Shown here piece by piece: positions 16,530-24,445 of a DNA stretch of 64,000 nucleotides. The stretch is from positions 2,604,001 through 2,668,000 of the forward strand of contig NZ_CP107254.1 of assembly GCF_029229925.1 (NCBI RefSeq), written 5' to 3'. Under the pieces are notes generated by a model. That model did no database searches, was not told the DNA's origin, and saw only the letters and a list, made by a program, of their open reading frames with translations. The number at the start of each line of letters is the position of its first letter. The stretch's first letter is position 1. Source of the stretch: Halorhabdus sp. BNX81 (GTDB taxonomy: Archaea > Halobacteriota > Halobacteria > Halobacteriales > Haloarculaceae). Both the position numbers and the translations under genes were made by a program.

Positions 16530-17495
16530 TTAAGTTAGCCGTTCTTCAACAATCTTCCGGCATAGAACATTTACTGAGACATCGCTCCCAGAGGTTAACT
16601 CTTTGGCCTTTTCGGAAGGCTCCCTCGGTAAATAGAATTCAATGAGTTCGCCATCTCTGGAGCTTGATATTTTTTTCAACCGTTCTCTGACCAACATTCT
16701 GATAGCCTCTCTTTCATGCACACCTCTGTCTTTCATGACATCATCAAGCTTCTCAGCCTCATCACCCGAAAAAGTAACCTTCTCATTGATTATTTGAACA
16801 TCCGAATTTAGTTGGTCGATGATTTTCGATATTTCTTTTTCAAATTCAAAAGGAGTGTCTGCAACAGAATGTGCTTCTCTCACTAACTCCACCTTCACAT
16901 TGTTTTTAATAATCTTCTTAGCAATTTTCTCGGCCTGTTCACTACCTTCAGTTGCTTCCCTAATCAACTGCATTGAAGTTAAAGAAAGCTCGTCAAGTAG
17001 AGACTCCTCCTCCTGATCTGGGTCCGGCTCGAACTCTGTATCTTCCCAATAGTCGCGAGCAGGTTCGAGCCATCTTTCGACTGTTGGTTCAGAGCAACCC
17101 ATTTGACGTGCTATTTGAGGGATATCGACCCCATCATCTATAAGTTTTTTAATAGTTTTAGCCCGATCACCAGGAGGTACATCCTTTTGATATTCGTCTG
17201 CATTTTCGGTAATTGATAAAAGTCTAGCTTCTTTATCATCCAGATCACGAATATTTGCTCTTATTTCATCAAGGCCGACCTGTTGTGCCGCTAACGTTCG
17301 TCTCTGCCCGGCTACTACCCGATATTCTCCATCAACTTCACGAACTACAACAGGATTAAGTACTCCATTCTCCTCAATGCTTTTCAGGAAGGCTTCATCT
17401 TTCTCTGAATGAAAGCCAGTATTTGATATACGCTCATTTACTGGATCAATAACCAGTTCATCTGGATCGAATTTTTTGCTACCTAAATCGTCCAT
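16530..17495 (-). CDS. ParB/Srx-fold protein with HTH and two ribbon-helix-helix-like segments (ParB-A)
   Basis: A 321-residue ParB-like protein. Residues about 10-100 hold the ParB N-terminal (Srx-fold, CTP-binding type) domain: DELVIDPVNERI, then VVAGQRRTLAAQQVG, equivalent to the GERR box. An HTH follows at IPQIARQMGCSEPTVERWLE (about 130-150). The C-terminal third has two short beta-helix-helix patterns, VTFSGDEAEKLDDVMKDRGVHEREAIRMLVRERL and IEFYLPREPSEKAKELTSGSDVSVNVLCRKIVEERL, which look like ribbon-helix-helix DNA-binding or dimerisation units. It is last in a four-gene minus-strand run, with 6 bases between it and the 300-residue gene. It could be a partition protein, but no ParA is present, so another DNA-binding or regulatory role is possible. 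Confidence 0.85.
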   Translation of the reverse strand: MDDLGSKKFDPDELVIDPVNERISNTGFHSEKDEAFLKSIEENGVLNPVVVREVDGEYRVVAGQRRTLAAQQVGLDEIRANIRDLDDKEARLLSITENADEYQKDVPPGDRAKTIKKLIDDGVDIPQIARQMGCSEPTVERWLEPARDYWEDTEFEPDPDQEEESLLDELSLTSMQLIREATEGSEQAEKIAKKIIKNNVKVELVREAHSVADTPFEFEKEISKIIDQLNSDVQIINEKVTFSGDEAEKLDDVMKDRGVHEREAIRMLVRERLKKISSSRDGELIEFYLPREPSEKAKELTSGSDVSVNVLCRKIVEERLT

Positions 17496-17501
17496 ATGAA
17501 A

Positions 17502-18404
17502 TTAATTCTGGAGCATCCACTCCTCTTCGTCGTCCCATTCAAATGTTTTAAACGAGGTATAATCGTGGTTCTGGCTGTTAGCCATAACGTCTCTCCACCG
17601 GTTCATGAGGGCGCTATCCCGTATCATGCCAGTATACTGTTCTTCCGGTTCAAAGAAGTTCATGAGACGCTGTTCAAGCCTGTATGGAGTCCAGTTCCCC
17701 CCACTTTGTCGGTCAGACCAAGCTTCTAATTGTGGATCTGATCGTTCCGTCCAACCTCGGTGTGACCAAATACTATCAAGATCGAGAATTCTTGGCGTCC
17801 ATGCCAGACCTGGATTCCCATTAGATGTTGTATTAGATTTGGGCATGAAATACCGATTTTCATGATCATCCTTTACTTTTTGACGGGCGTCATTGTCAGG
17901 GATGCCAGTTTCTAAAACAGCATAAAAGGGAGACTCAACCCAACTGGTTGGGAAGTTGGGATCATCTATAGCATCATCGAGCTTGTCGATCCACATTTGC
18001 TTGAAGTCTTCATCTTCAAATCTAACTACAATTTTCTGGATGGGAAGATCATAAACAGTCTCAGGCTGATCGAGTAATGGTCGAATATCGGACCAAGGTA
18101 ACGGATCACCTTGTTGCTCTGCACGGTCATATTTGACAGAGACACGAACACCCTCAAGCTCGACGGCCTCCATAACATCTGAAGCAGGAGATTGAGCCAC
18201 AGAAGGAACATCTGTTTCATCGTTCATTTCTCGGCGTTCTGCATTGAGTTCTTGGATACTATCTGGCCTATCGACCCAGCCCATAGCAACTCTCAAACCA
18301 TAAGTTGAAGAATATGCTACAAATTTTCGACTTGCCTGTGGGCCCTGCTCATCGATGAAATTTGGGCGGACTATGTTCTCAATGTCAAATGAAGTTGAGC
18401 TCAC
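17502..18404 (-). CDS. unknown 300-residue protein between two ParB-like genes
   Basis: I do not recognise this protein. It is soluble and acidic with mixed alpha/beta content and is unusually rich in Trp (for example GNPGLAWTPRILDLDSIWSHRGWTER, and near the C-terminus EWDDEEEWMLQN). The N-terminal third contains a beta-rich stretch ELEGVRVSVKYDRAEQQGDPLPWSDIRPLLD and the middle IQKIVVRFEDEDFKQMWIDKLDDAI. There is no P-loop, zinc motif or obvious nuclease signature; scattered D/E-rich sites could bind metal but do not form a family motif. It is tightly packed (6 bases) with the downstream ParB-A gene. AT-rich codon use matches its neighbours and indicates acquisition together with them. Confidence 0.75.
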   Translation of the reverse strand: MSSTSFDIENIVRPNFIDEQGPQASRKFVAYSSTYGLRVAMGWVDRPDSIQELNAERREMNDETDVPSVAQSPASDVMEAVELEGVRVSVKYDRAEQQGDPLPWSDIRPLLDQPETVYDLPIQKIVVRFEDEDFKQMWIDKLDDAIDDPNFPTSWVESPFYAVLETGIPDNDARQKVKDDHENRYFMPKSNTTSNGNPGLAWTPRILDLDSIWSHRGWTERSDPQLEAWSDRQSGGNWTPYRLEQRLMNFFEPEEQYTGMIRDSALMNRWRDVMANSQNHDYTSFKTFEWDDEEEWMLQN

Positions 18405-18472
18405 AATTTATTATTCACTCCAGAAAGGAGTATAACACGAAGACAATTTAAATTTCGGGTGAGTAAGTGAAA

Positions 18473-19327
18473 CTACACGTATCCATTCGATTTGAGGTAT
18501 TCTTGGATGGCGTTTCGAACTACCTCCTCTTCAGAAGTTCCTAGATCCTTCGCAGCGTCTTTCAGTCCGTCGGCTTGATTTCCAGTGAACGTAACTCTAG
18601 TGCGGACCCGAATTTCACCTTCATTATCCGATTTCTCATCATCCATCTCTTTGATGATTTCTTTCAAATCCGCCTCTCCATCACGACGTGCCTGCTTTGT
18701 TGCCTCAAGGACATCACGCTGGCTAAGGTCAGATCTCGACAGAGTTTTAACAATCTCTTCTCTTTCTTCTTTTGACTCAGTATTAGCGCGAATACTCGCC
18801 AACTGTTTGTCATCAACCTCATCGACTGATTCCCGAATTTCGTCCGGAGCTTTATCTGCTCCATCAACGTGGACGACAGTATCTTCCCACTCAGGATTTG
18901 TACGTTCTAGCCATTCCCGTACCGTGCTAGGATTAACCCCTAGTTCCTCAGCAACGTCATCTGCATTCCAACCGTTCACTTCCATCAATCGTTGAACTGC
19001 CGCAGCACGGTCTGTCCTTGATACAGATTTTCGGAAAGCGTCAACGTTCTCTGTTACACTTGCCGCGAGAGCGTCCGAATCATCCCAGTCCATAATGATT
19101 ACTGGGATGGATTCTACACCAACATTCTGTGCTGCAAGAGTTCGTCGTTGACCAACTACGATTTTATAATTTTCACCTTCCAGACGAGCGACTGGGGGTT
19201 GGATTACGCCCTGCTCTCGAATGCTTTCTTCCAGTGAATTATCATCCTTATCGGGGCCAATATTTTCTTTCCTTTCATTAATAGGATCGATCTCTAATTC
19301 GTTCGGGTCAATCTGTTTTACTTCCAT
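18473..19327 (-). CDS. ParB/Srx-fold protein with HTH and one ribbon-helix-helix segment (ParB-B)
   Basis: A 284-residue paralogue of the protein at 16530-17495. The ParB domain has NELEIDPINERKENIG and VVGQRRTLAAQNVG, and the HTH is WNADDVAEELGVNPSTVREWLERT. It ends in a single ribbon-helix-helix-like unit, IRVRTRVTFTGNQADGLKDAAKDLGTSEEEVVRNAIQEYL, where ParB-A has two. It lies 3 bases after the 74-residue gene and 68 bases before the 300-residue gene on the same strand. Two diverged ParB copies in one operon suggests a heteromeric complex or distinct sites. Confidence 0.85.
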   Translation of the reverse strand: MEVKQIDPNELEIDPINERKENIGPDKDDNSLEESIREQGVIQPPVARLEGENYKIVVGQRRTLAAQNVGVESIPVIIMDWDDSDALAASVTENVDAFRKSVSRTDRAAAVQRLMEVNGWNADDVAEELGVNPSTVREWLERTNPEWEDTVVHVDGADKAPDEIRESVDEVDDKQLASIRANTESKEEREEIVKTLSRSDLSQRDVLEATKQARRDGEADLKEIIKEMDDEKSDNEGEIRVRTRVTFTGNQADGLKDAAKDLGTSEEEVVRNAIQEYLKSNGYV

Positions 19328-19330
19328 AGA

Positions 19331-19555
19331 TTATTCCCCCATCAATTGGAGAGCGATTGTCTGCCACGACATCTCAGCTATTGTCCAATCATCATCTTCT
19401 ACAGCAATTTTGACAATATTCACGTCGCTAGATTCTGCTTCCAATCCATCAGCCTGCTGTTGGAGTTGTGAGATCGCCTCTTCTTTGGTTTGGTGGAGAG
19501 TCTTTCCTTCGGGGAGCTGGACCATAAAGAACGTGTCATCGTTAACATCCATCAT
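19331..19555 (-). CDS. unknown 74-residue acidic protein
   Basis: A small acidic protein starting MMDVNDDTFFMVQLPEGKTLHQTKEEAISQLQQQADGL and ending TIAEMSWQTIALQLMGE. The pattern (a beta start, a long amphipathic helix, a beta strand DVNIVKIAVEDDDWTIAEMSW) suggests a compact alpha/beta fold. I know no family. It is the first gene of the minus-strand run and lies 79 bases from the divergent methyltransferase gene, so the interval between them probably holds both promoters. Confidence 0.7.
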   Translation of the reverse strand: MMDVNDDTFFMVQLPEGKTLHQTKEEAISQLQQQADGLEAESSDVNIVKIAVEDDDWTIAEMSWQTIALQLMGE

Positions 19556-19633
19556 GCGTGTTAATTACCCTTCAATAGATTCCATCACGTAGAGAAGGGA
19601 AAAGCATTTTGCTCGAGCCAATAGGTCTCTAAT

Positions 19634-20593
19634 ATGGTCGAAAAAGATGAGTTGGTGGATTTTATCCCAGACTCTTGTAGTTATCTTTTAGACAAAAATA
19701 ACCAAGAATTGAGGACAGCGATTCCTGAATTGGCTAGAGATTGGGAGAAAATGATAGAAATAGAAAATACTGTCCAGAAGCTGCCGACAGATCATTCATT
19801 CATCAATTCAGATTCAAGAGAATTGAGTGATATCGAAGATGAATCCGTAGAGCTGGTTGTCACAAGCCCCCCTTATTTTAATATTAAAGACTATAATAAT
19901 AAGAAGAATGGGCAGCTAGGATTAATCGATGAATATGAAACATTCACCGATGAGCTTGAGAGTGTCTGGAAGGAGTGTTATGACAAATTAATTCCTGGGG
20001 GTAGAATGTGTGTAGTCGTAGGGGATGTACTACAGTCAAGACGGGAAGCAGGCCGTCACAGAGCGCTACCGTTGCATTCATCAATTCAAGAGCAGTGCAG
20101 AAGTATTGGATTTGACAGTCTTGCGCCGATAATTTGGGCAAAAATTGGGAATGCAGCATTAGAGGCAGGAGGTAATGCCAGATTCCTGGGAAAGCCCTAC
20201 GAACCGGGAGCAGTGATAAAAAATGACATAGAGTATATTCTGTTATTCCGTAAACCGGAAAAATACCGTTCACCATCATCCGCTGAACGAGTTCTCTCCA
20301 CAATTCAAGTCGATGATCACAGTCAATTCTTTCGACAGATATGGACGGATATTCAAGGGGAAAACTCAGGGGACCATCCTGCTCCATATCCAGAAGAATT
20401 AGCAGAACGTCTAATTAGAATGTATTCTTTTGTTGGTGACACTGTACTGGATCCCTTTGCAGGTATTGGGACAACCACAATTGCAGCGTCAAGAAATGGG
20501 CGAGATTCAATAAGTATTGAAGTTGATGAGGAGTACTTGGAGATAGCCAAGGGTCGACTTGAAGATTTGAAACTACAGCAGAAAATAACCTGA
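19634..20593 (+). CDS. beta-class site-specific DNA methyltransferase (N4-cytosine or N6-adenine)
   Basis: A 319-residue SAM-dependent DNA methyltransferase. The catalytic motif IV TSPPYFN (residues 77-83) precedes the SAM motif I VLDPFAGIGTTT (about 270-281), the order that defines the beta class. A TSPPY tetrad is more common in N4-cytosine enzymes, but N6-adenine cannot be excluded. An N-terminal helical segment of about 60 residues precedes the catalytic part. It is AT-rich and divergent from the 74-residue/ParB operon. No restriction endonuclease is recognised next to it; it may be a solitary methylase or the modification part of an unrecognised system. Confidence 0.9.
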   Translation: MVEKDELVDFIPDSCSYLLDKNNQELRTAIPELARDWEKMIEIENTVQKLPTDHSFINSDSRELSDIEDESVELVVTSPPYFNIKDYNNKKNGQLGLIDEYETFTDELESVWKECYDKLIPGGRMCVVVGDVLQSRREAGRHRALPLHSSIQEQCRSIGFDSLAPIIWAKIGNAALEAGGNARFLGKPYEPGAVIKNDIEYILLFRKPEKYRSPSSAERVLSTIQVDDHSQFFRQIWTDIQGENSGDHPAPYPEELAERLIRMYSFVGDTVLDPFAGIGTTTIAASRNGRDSISIEVDEEYLEIAKGRLEDLKLQQKIT

Positions 20594-20628
20594 ACCATAC
20601 ACACAGCCCAAACTATATTTGAAAAATG

Positions 20629-21159
20629 TTATTTGGAGATTTCTTTCCGTCCGTCAATATAGCAGTCAGCGCAGGGAAAGTCACCGTGTAGATCGTCGCA
20701 ATCACACTCGGAGCGTTCCGGTGCATTGAGGGGGTTTGGTTCGTCGTCAGGTTGGTCAGTGAGAACACCCCCATCCGTCCGGAGTTTACTTTTTAACGTT
20801 TGCGGGGTGGTTCCTTCGGTGTCTACCGTGGGGGTTTCGTAGTCAACAGCGGCTTGCAAAACGACAGGGCCACCGATAGTAGCGAGGCTGACTTTGTGCT
20901 TACAGTCATACTCTTCGTTATACTGATCCGCTGGACACTCGCACTCAGTGGGAACGAGCAGCCCGTCACGCTCTTCGATGCCAACGAGGTAACTGTGATC
21001 GTCTTTCTCGAATCCGTATGACGCGTTCGTCACACGGACGAGATGCGGGCCTTCGATTTCGAATTCCCACGTCTCCCAGCCCACACGCTTCGAGGTTTTC
21101 GCGCCGAACTGTAGTTCATTGACGATGCGTTTATCTGCCGCAGAGTTGTTGTCTGTCAT
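20629..21159 (-). CDS. SWIM zinc-finger protein
   Basis: A 176-residue protein with a SWIM motif CECPADQYNEEYDCKH (CxC...CxH) near residue 84, preceded by a beta-rich N-terminal part (WETWEFEIEGPHLVRVTNASYGF) as in many haloarchaeal SWIM proteins. The C-terminus adds a second Cys cluster (CDCDDLHGDFPCADC). SWIM domains bind DNA or protein; plasmid and virus genomes of haloarchaea often carry such genes. I chose ATG 21159; the longer frame to 21258 runs over an AT-rich promoter. A palindromic operator at 21269-21296 lies just upstream, shared with the divergent small gene. Confidence 0.85.
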   Translation of the reverse strand: MTDNNSAADKRIVNELQFGAKTSKRVGWETWEFEIEGPHLVRVTNASYGFEKDDHSYLVGIEERDGLLVPTECECPADQYNEEYDCKHKVSLATIGGPVVLQAAVDYETPTVDTEGTTPQTLKSKLRTDGGVLTDQPDDEPNPLNAPERSECDCDDLHGDFPCADCYIDGRKEISK

Positions 21160-21268
21160 GCTTCTGTGTTCCAGAAGCGCGGTCGTGTGTTCCAGCACAC
21201 GGCCATTTCTGCGATGGCGACACCGCGCTTCGTACTCAACAGTACGCACCCCATGCACATAAAGGTTA

Positions 21269-21296
21269 GTATATTTGCTAACGTTAGTAAATATAC
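21269..21296. promoter_or_regulatory. 28-bp palindromic operator between divergent genes
   Basis: The arms GTATATTTGCTAAC (21269-21282) and GTTAGTAAATATAC (21283-21296) are complementary with one mismatch and no spacer. The site lies between the SWIM gene and the 72-residue gene, overlaps TATA-like bases for both, and is a likely repressor site. A half-site TAACGTTAGTAAA recurs near 33849. Confidence 0.7.
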
Positions 21297-21328
21297 AGAC
21301 TTATCCCATGTGCGGGCGAAGACACAAT

Positions 21329-21547
21329 ATGGCGAAAACCCGCGCACTCCTCACCGAAACCGAACGGGAACAGATCGCCGGCGAACATGGGGATGACCGA
21401 AAGTATCAGGCAGCGTCACGGGTTCGAAAACGCATCGAGGATGAGCTGACGACCGACGTTGAGATACTCCGGGCCAACCATCCCAAACTATACGAGGAAC
21501 TCACAGACGCCGTGTGTGACGACACAGCGGAAAGGGATCCGGAGTAG
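21329..21547 (+). CDS. conserved 72-residue small haloarchaeal plasmid/virus-type protein
   Basis: A 72-residue charged helical protein starting MAKTRALLTETEREQIAGEHGD and continuing QAASRVRKRIEDELTTDVEILRANHPKLYEEL. This pattern is familiar from many small haloarchaeal proteins found near mobile elements and is possibly DNA binding, but I know no assigned function. I chose ATG 21329 because the conserved pattern begins there. It is divergent from the SWIM-zinc gene across a 28-base palindrome and probably shares its regulation. Confidence 0.75.
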   Translation: MAKTRALLTETEREQIAGEHGDDRKYQAASRVRKRIEDELTTDVEILRANHPKLYEELTDAVCDDTAERDPE

Positions 21548-22128
21548 GAACGCATCGAGGGAGGGAAAGCGCCGCACTCAATGCATGAGAGCAAGCAGTT
21601 AGAACATTGATCGGAGTGGCGAGAGAGCTGTTAGGTGACTTCGCCTGCGAATTTTCTGGCTCAGGGTTGCAAATGACGGGAATCCGAATACTGGCGGAAA
21701 TCCCATTCATGATTGGGCGGAATTTCGGATATTGTTACATTACCTGTGATCATACACGCTGGGTATAATATAACCGAGTGCTTGGATGCTTCGCCCGTAT
21801 TTATATCATTTTAACATAATATATTTTAGACTAATGCCATTTATAAGCAGTGTCTTGGAAGTAGACAATCATCCCGACGGAGTACTGCGATTCTTGCACA
21901 ATGACTTAGTTGGTGGGGGTGTGTTATGATTACTATAGTACTTGTACTTACTATAGATATAGTTATTATAGATTATAGATACTGTAACTTAACTAATTAT
22001 ATACTATATAAGAAAAGGTTAGACAAGTAATGACTATGGGAAATGGTGTGTTCCTTACCTTAACCTACCCACCAACGTAGAACACCATCAATGCACTCAA
22101 GCATACAATACAATTGGGAGGAGAAAGA
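21548..22128. other. AT-rich non-coding region with inverted repeats, candidate replication origin
   Basis: A stretch of about 580 bases without a credible gene. From 21906 to 22078 a strongly AT-rich core (repeats such as TACTATAG twice and TTATAGAT twice) is flanked by inverted GTTGGTGGG (near 21909) and CCCACCAAC (near 22069). It directly follows the 3' end of the primase-like gene. An AT-rich unwinding element between inverted repeats beside a replication gene is what a plasmid origin would look like; this is inference. Confidence 0.45.
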
Positions 22129-23802
22129 TCACGACGGTTTTGCAGGCACCTCTACGTGATCGTACTCTCCGAAGTCCGGGTCTTCGACTATCCCACTCAG
22201 AAACTCCCAGGTGACGTGAGGCTTGAATTGGGTCCCGAATTGGTCTTCGAACCATTCCCATGTCGGTTCCCATCCGTATCGGAGATGACGGCAAGCAACT
22301 CGGACCCTCTCATTGTGTGATAGGTTTTCGATTCCTTCTCGTTCAGATACTTTTTGGAGTGCTTCAGCTTTGGTCCCCGGGCTTTCTCGTGCAGGCCAGA
22401 TCTCATGAGGTTTCCCAGCGAGGTCTTTCGACGTGGATGCACTGGCTTCCGCGGAACCGGACGTGCCAATGCCGTAGCCTTGCTCAGAGAGATACGTGAG
22501 TGCGTCTTGACGACCCCCATCCTCTCGAATGAGACGATACCCCACTTGGAGTGCTTCGGTCTTCGCCACTGAGTGGATGATGGAACTCCTGCTCTGCCCC
22601 CCAATGATCACCACGTAGTCGCCGGCTTCGAAATCGTTCTCAGCCCATTTCTCGTAGTCTTTCCCAGGTCCTTCAGAGAGTTGGAGAGGCCCGTGTTCCG
22701 TTTCTTTAGTGAACTGTCCGTTGCATCCAACCGCGCCAAAGAACCTGACTGGAACCATAGGAGCGCCGTTTCGCTTGTCTTCTCGGGCAAACGCACCTCC
22801 CTTGACTTCGAGTGCTGCGACACTCCGAGGATTCCCCGCTGCAAGTGCATACGGAGAATATTGGTGCCCATTGTACTGTATCCACTCTGGCACGTCGTAG
22901 GTCTTCGCGGGGAACTCCATCTGCTCGATGAGTGGAGTTTCGATTGCGTTCTCCTGCTCTGCCTTTTCTTCCTGACCTTCGGAAATCAACTCCAACACGG
23001 TCTCGTCGGGGTTAAGCATCGCGAATAGATCCCGTGGCTGATCCGCTGAATGAGGGAGTTTTCCGTTAGTCAACGATTCTTGAACGAATACATCCCACAG
23101 AACATCAGCATATGATACTGAGACGCTTGGGTTCGTTTCGTGGGATTTGCGGAAGATACGGGTATGATCCCACGTTGAGGCGATCTCGACTTTGGGGAGG
23201 CCGGACTTCTCGTGTTCGACACCGGGGAGCCTGAATAGTCGTTTCCGCGAGTACAGGGCCGTATCGAGGTCAGCACCTGTTTCCTCGCAGAAGGACTCAG
23301 CCAACTCCTTGAGCTGTTCCCTGTTGGCTTCCCCTGATACGAACCGGGGAACATGAACGTGGATAGAGCGATTCCCTGAAAAATAGAGCCTACACGTGTT
23401 GAACGACACTTCGAGGTAATCCTCAACAAACTCTCGAAACCACGAGATGAGTGTTTCCGGCCCTACATCTTGATACGCGTCGGACTCAATGTGAATCGGG
23501 TAGAGTACCCGGTCGTCGGCCTCACACTCGTCTTGAATCTCTTTCGCTATCGAAGACTCTCCCTTTACCTCGTGCCCTGTCTCGAACTCGTCTTGCCGCT
23601 CGTACTGTTCTTGCGGGACCTTGTAGATGGGGCTTGCAGTGATTGCGTCATCAGGGATCGGCTCGAAAATCGTCCGGAGCTTCGGTGTGCGACGTGGCCC
23701 CTTCTCGACAGGGAAACCGTACTGGACGCACGGGTAGTAGTTAGTGTTAGATGTTGACGCTGTACTGGTCGGAGATGCCGCTGTAGTTGTGTTCGTACTC
23801 AT
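22129..23802 (-). CDS. primase-like replication protein (archaeo-eukaryotic primase fold)
   Basis: A 557-residue protein. Residues about 85-220 resemble the archaeo-eukaryotic primase small subunit: VLYPIHIESDAYQDVG, then YFSGNRSIHVHVPRFV (the SGxxxxHxH-type motif) and LFRLPGVEHEKSGLPKVEI. The C-terminal part (LSHNERVRVACRHLRYGWEP...WEFLSGIVEDPDF) resembles primase C-terminal helical domains. The function is probably initiation or priming of element replication. No helicase domain is recognised. The N-terminus is a low-complexity Thr/Ala/Ser stretch, and the start ATG 23802 could be slightly too far upstream. Confidence 0.8.
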   Translation of the reverse strand: MSTNTTTAASPTSTASTSNTNYYPCVQYGFPVEKGPRRTPKLRTIFEPIPDDAITASPIYKVPQEQYERQDEFETGHEVKGESSIAKEIQDECEADDRVLYPIHIESDAYQDVGPETLISWFREFVEDYLEVSFNTCRLYFSGNRSIHVHVPRFVSGEANREQLKELAESFCEETGADLDTALYSRKRLFRLPGVEHEKSGLPKVEIASTWDHTRIFRKSHETNPSVSVSYADVLWDVFVQESLTNGKLPHSADQPRDLFAMLNPDETVLELISEGQEEKAEQENAIETPLIEQMEFPAKTYDVPEWIQYNGHQYSPYALAAGNPRSVAALEVKGGAFAREDKRNGAPMVPVRFFGAVGCNGQFTKETEHGPLQLSEGPGKDYEKWAENDFEAGDYVVIIGGQSRSSIIHSVAKTEALQVGYRLIREDGGRQDALTYLSEQGYGIGTSGSAEASASTSKDLAGKPHEIWPARESPGTKAEALQKVSEREGIENLSHNERVRVACRHLRYGWEPTWEWFEDQFGTQFKPHVTWEFLSGIVEDPDFGEYDHVEVPAKPS

Positions 23803-23910
23803 GGGTCAGAAGATAGCGAAGACTCTCAGCGGTTCGTTCTACTCTCCCCCTCCATGCGTTGACTCCGCTAAGTGATACTCGGTAGTTACGACTGGACGGG
23901 AGAACTAACC

Positions 23911-24039
23911 GTGAGAATCTGCCTGTACTGTAAGAACAACGCCCAGACGGAAATAGATGCCGGAATCCGTGCGAATGCGATACGATCTATTCAATTCTTG
24001 CAAAGGGATTGGACGCTTGAACCCAGGGGAATGTGTTGA
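23911..24039 (+). CDS. possible 42-residue CxxC mini-protein
   Basis: A short frame from GTG 23911 reads VRICLYCKNNAQTEIDAGIR and ends EPRGMC. The CLYC knuckle and charged helix are protein-like, but there is no partner knuckle apart from the terminal Cys and no clear ribosome-binding or TATA evidence. It lies in the 312-base gap between the primase-like gene and the hydrophilic gene, which otherwise holds only promoters. Confidence 0.25.
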   Translation: MRICLYCKNNAQTEIDAGIRANAIRSIQFLQRDWTLEPRGMC

Positions 24040-24117
24040 TTACCTTATAAATACGCTGCTTGGCTTGTCAAAGAGGAGATAGCCCAAAGCTGATGTGTTA
24101 TGGCCGTGAAATAAGTG

Positions 24118-24441
24118 ATGATGGGTAACAAGCGACGGGAAGACGATGACTTTCTGGTCGGTGAATCTACACCAGGGACTACAGGAGATAGCAAAGGGAC
24201 CATGCATGATCGGAATGAATCCAATAAAATAGACAAGTCAGAGGATGATGTGGTAGAGTTTGTGAGTGAGAAAGAAAGGAAGAAAAAACAACAGAACCAG
24301 AGTAATCAGGAAACAACACCTGAAGACACTCAACTGGTGGAAGAATCAAGCAAGGACATTGCATCAAAGTACGCTGATAAGTACTCGAAATATTGGTCTG
24401 AAGACCAAAAAGAACAACATAAAGAACCGCTTCAGGAGTAG
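24118..24441 (+). CDS. unknown hydrophilic, probably disordered protein of 107 residues
   Basis: A highly charged protein lacking hydrophobic segments, starting MMGNKRREDDDFLVGEST and containing a basic run (SEKERKKKQQNQ) followed by an acidic Gln/Glu-rich tail (ASKYADKYSKYWSEDQKEQ). It is probably largely disordered or coiled. A strong TATA box, TTATAAATA, lies near 24043, followed by an untranslated stretch of about 50 bases. It ends 5 bases from the convergent integrase stop. The function is unknown. Confidence 0.6.
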   Translation: MMGNKRREDDDFLVGESTPGTTGDSKGTMHDRNESNKIDKSEDDVVEFVSEKERKKKQQNQSNQETTPEDTQLVEESSKDIASKYADKYSKYWSEDQKEQHKEPLQE

Positions 24442-24445
24442 ATCT

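Noticed and set aside
16530-19327. Classical ParAB partition locus
   Set aside because: No ParA-type ATPase is present in the element, so the ParB-like proteins cannot be called a standard partition system.
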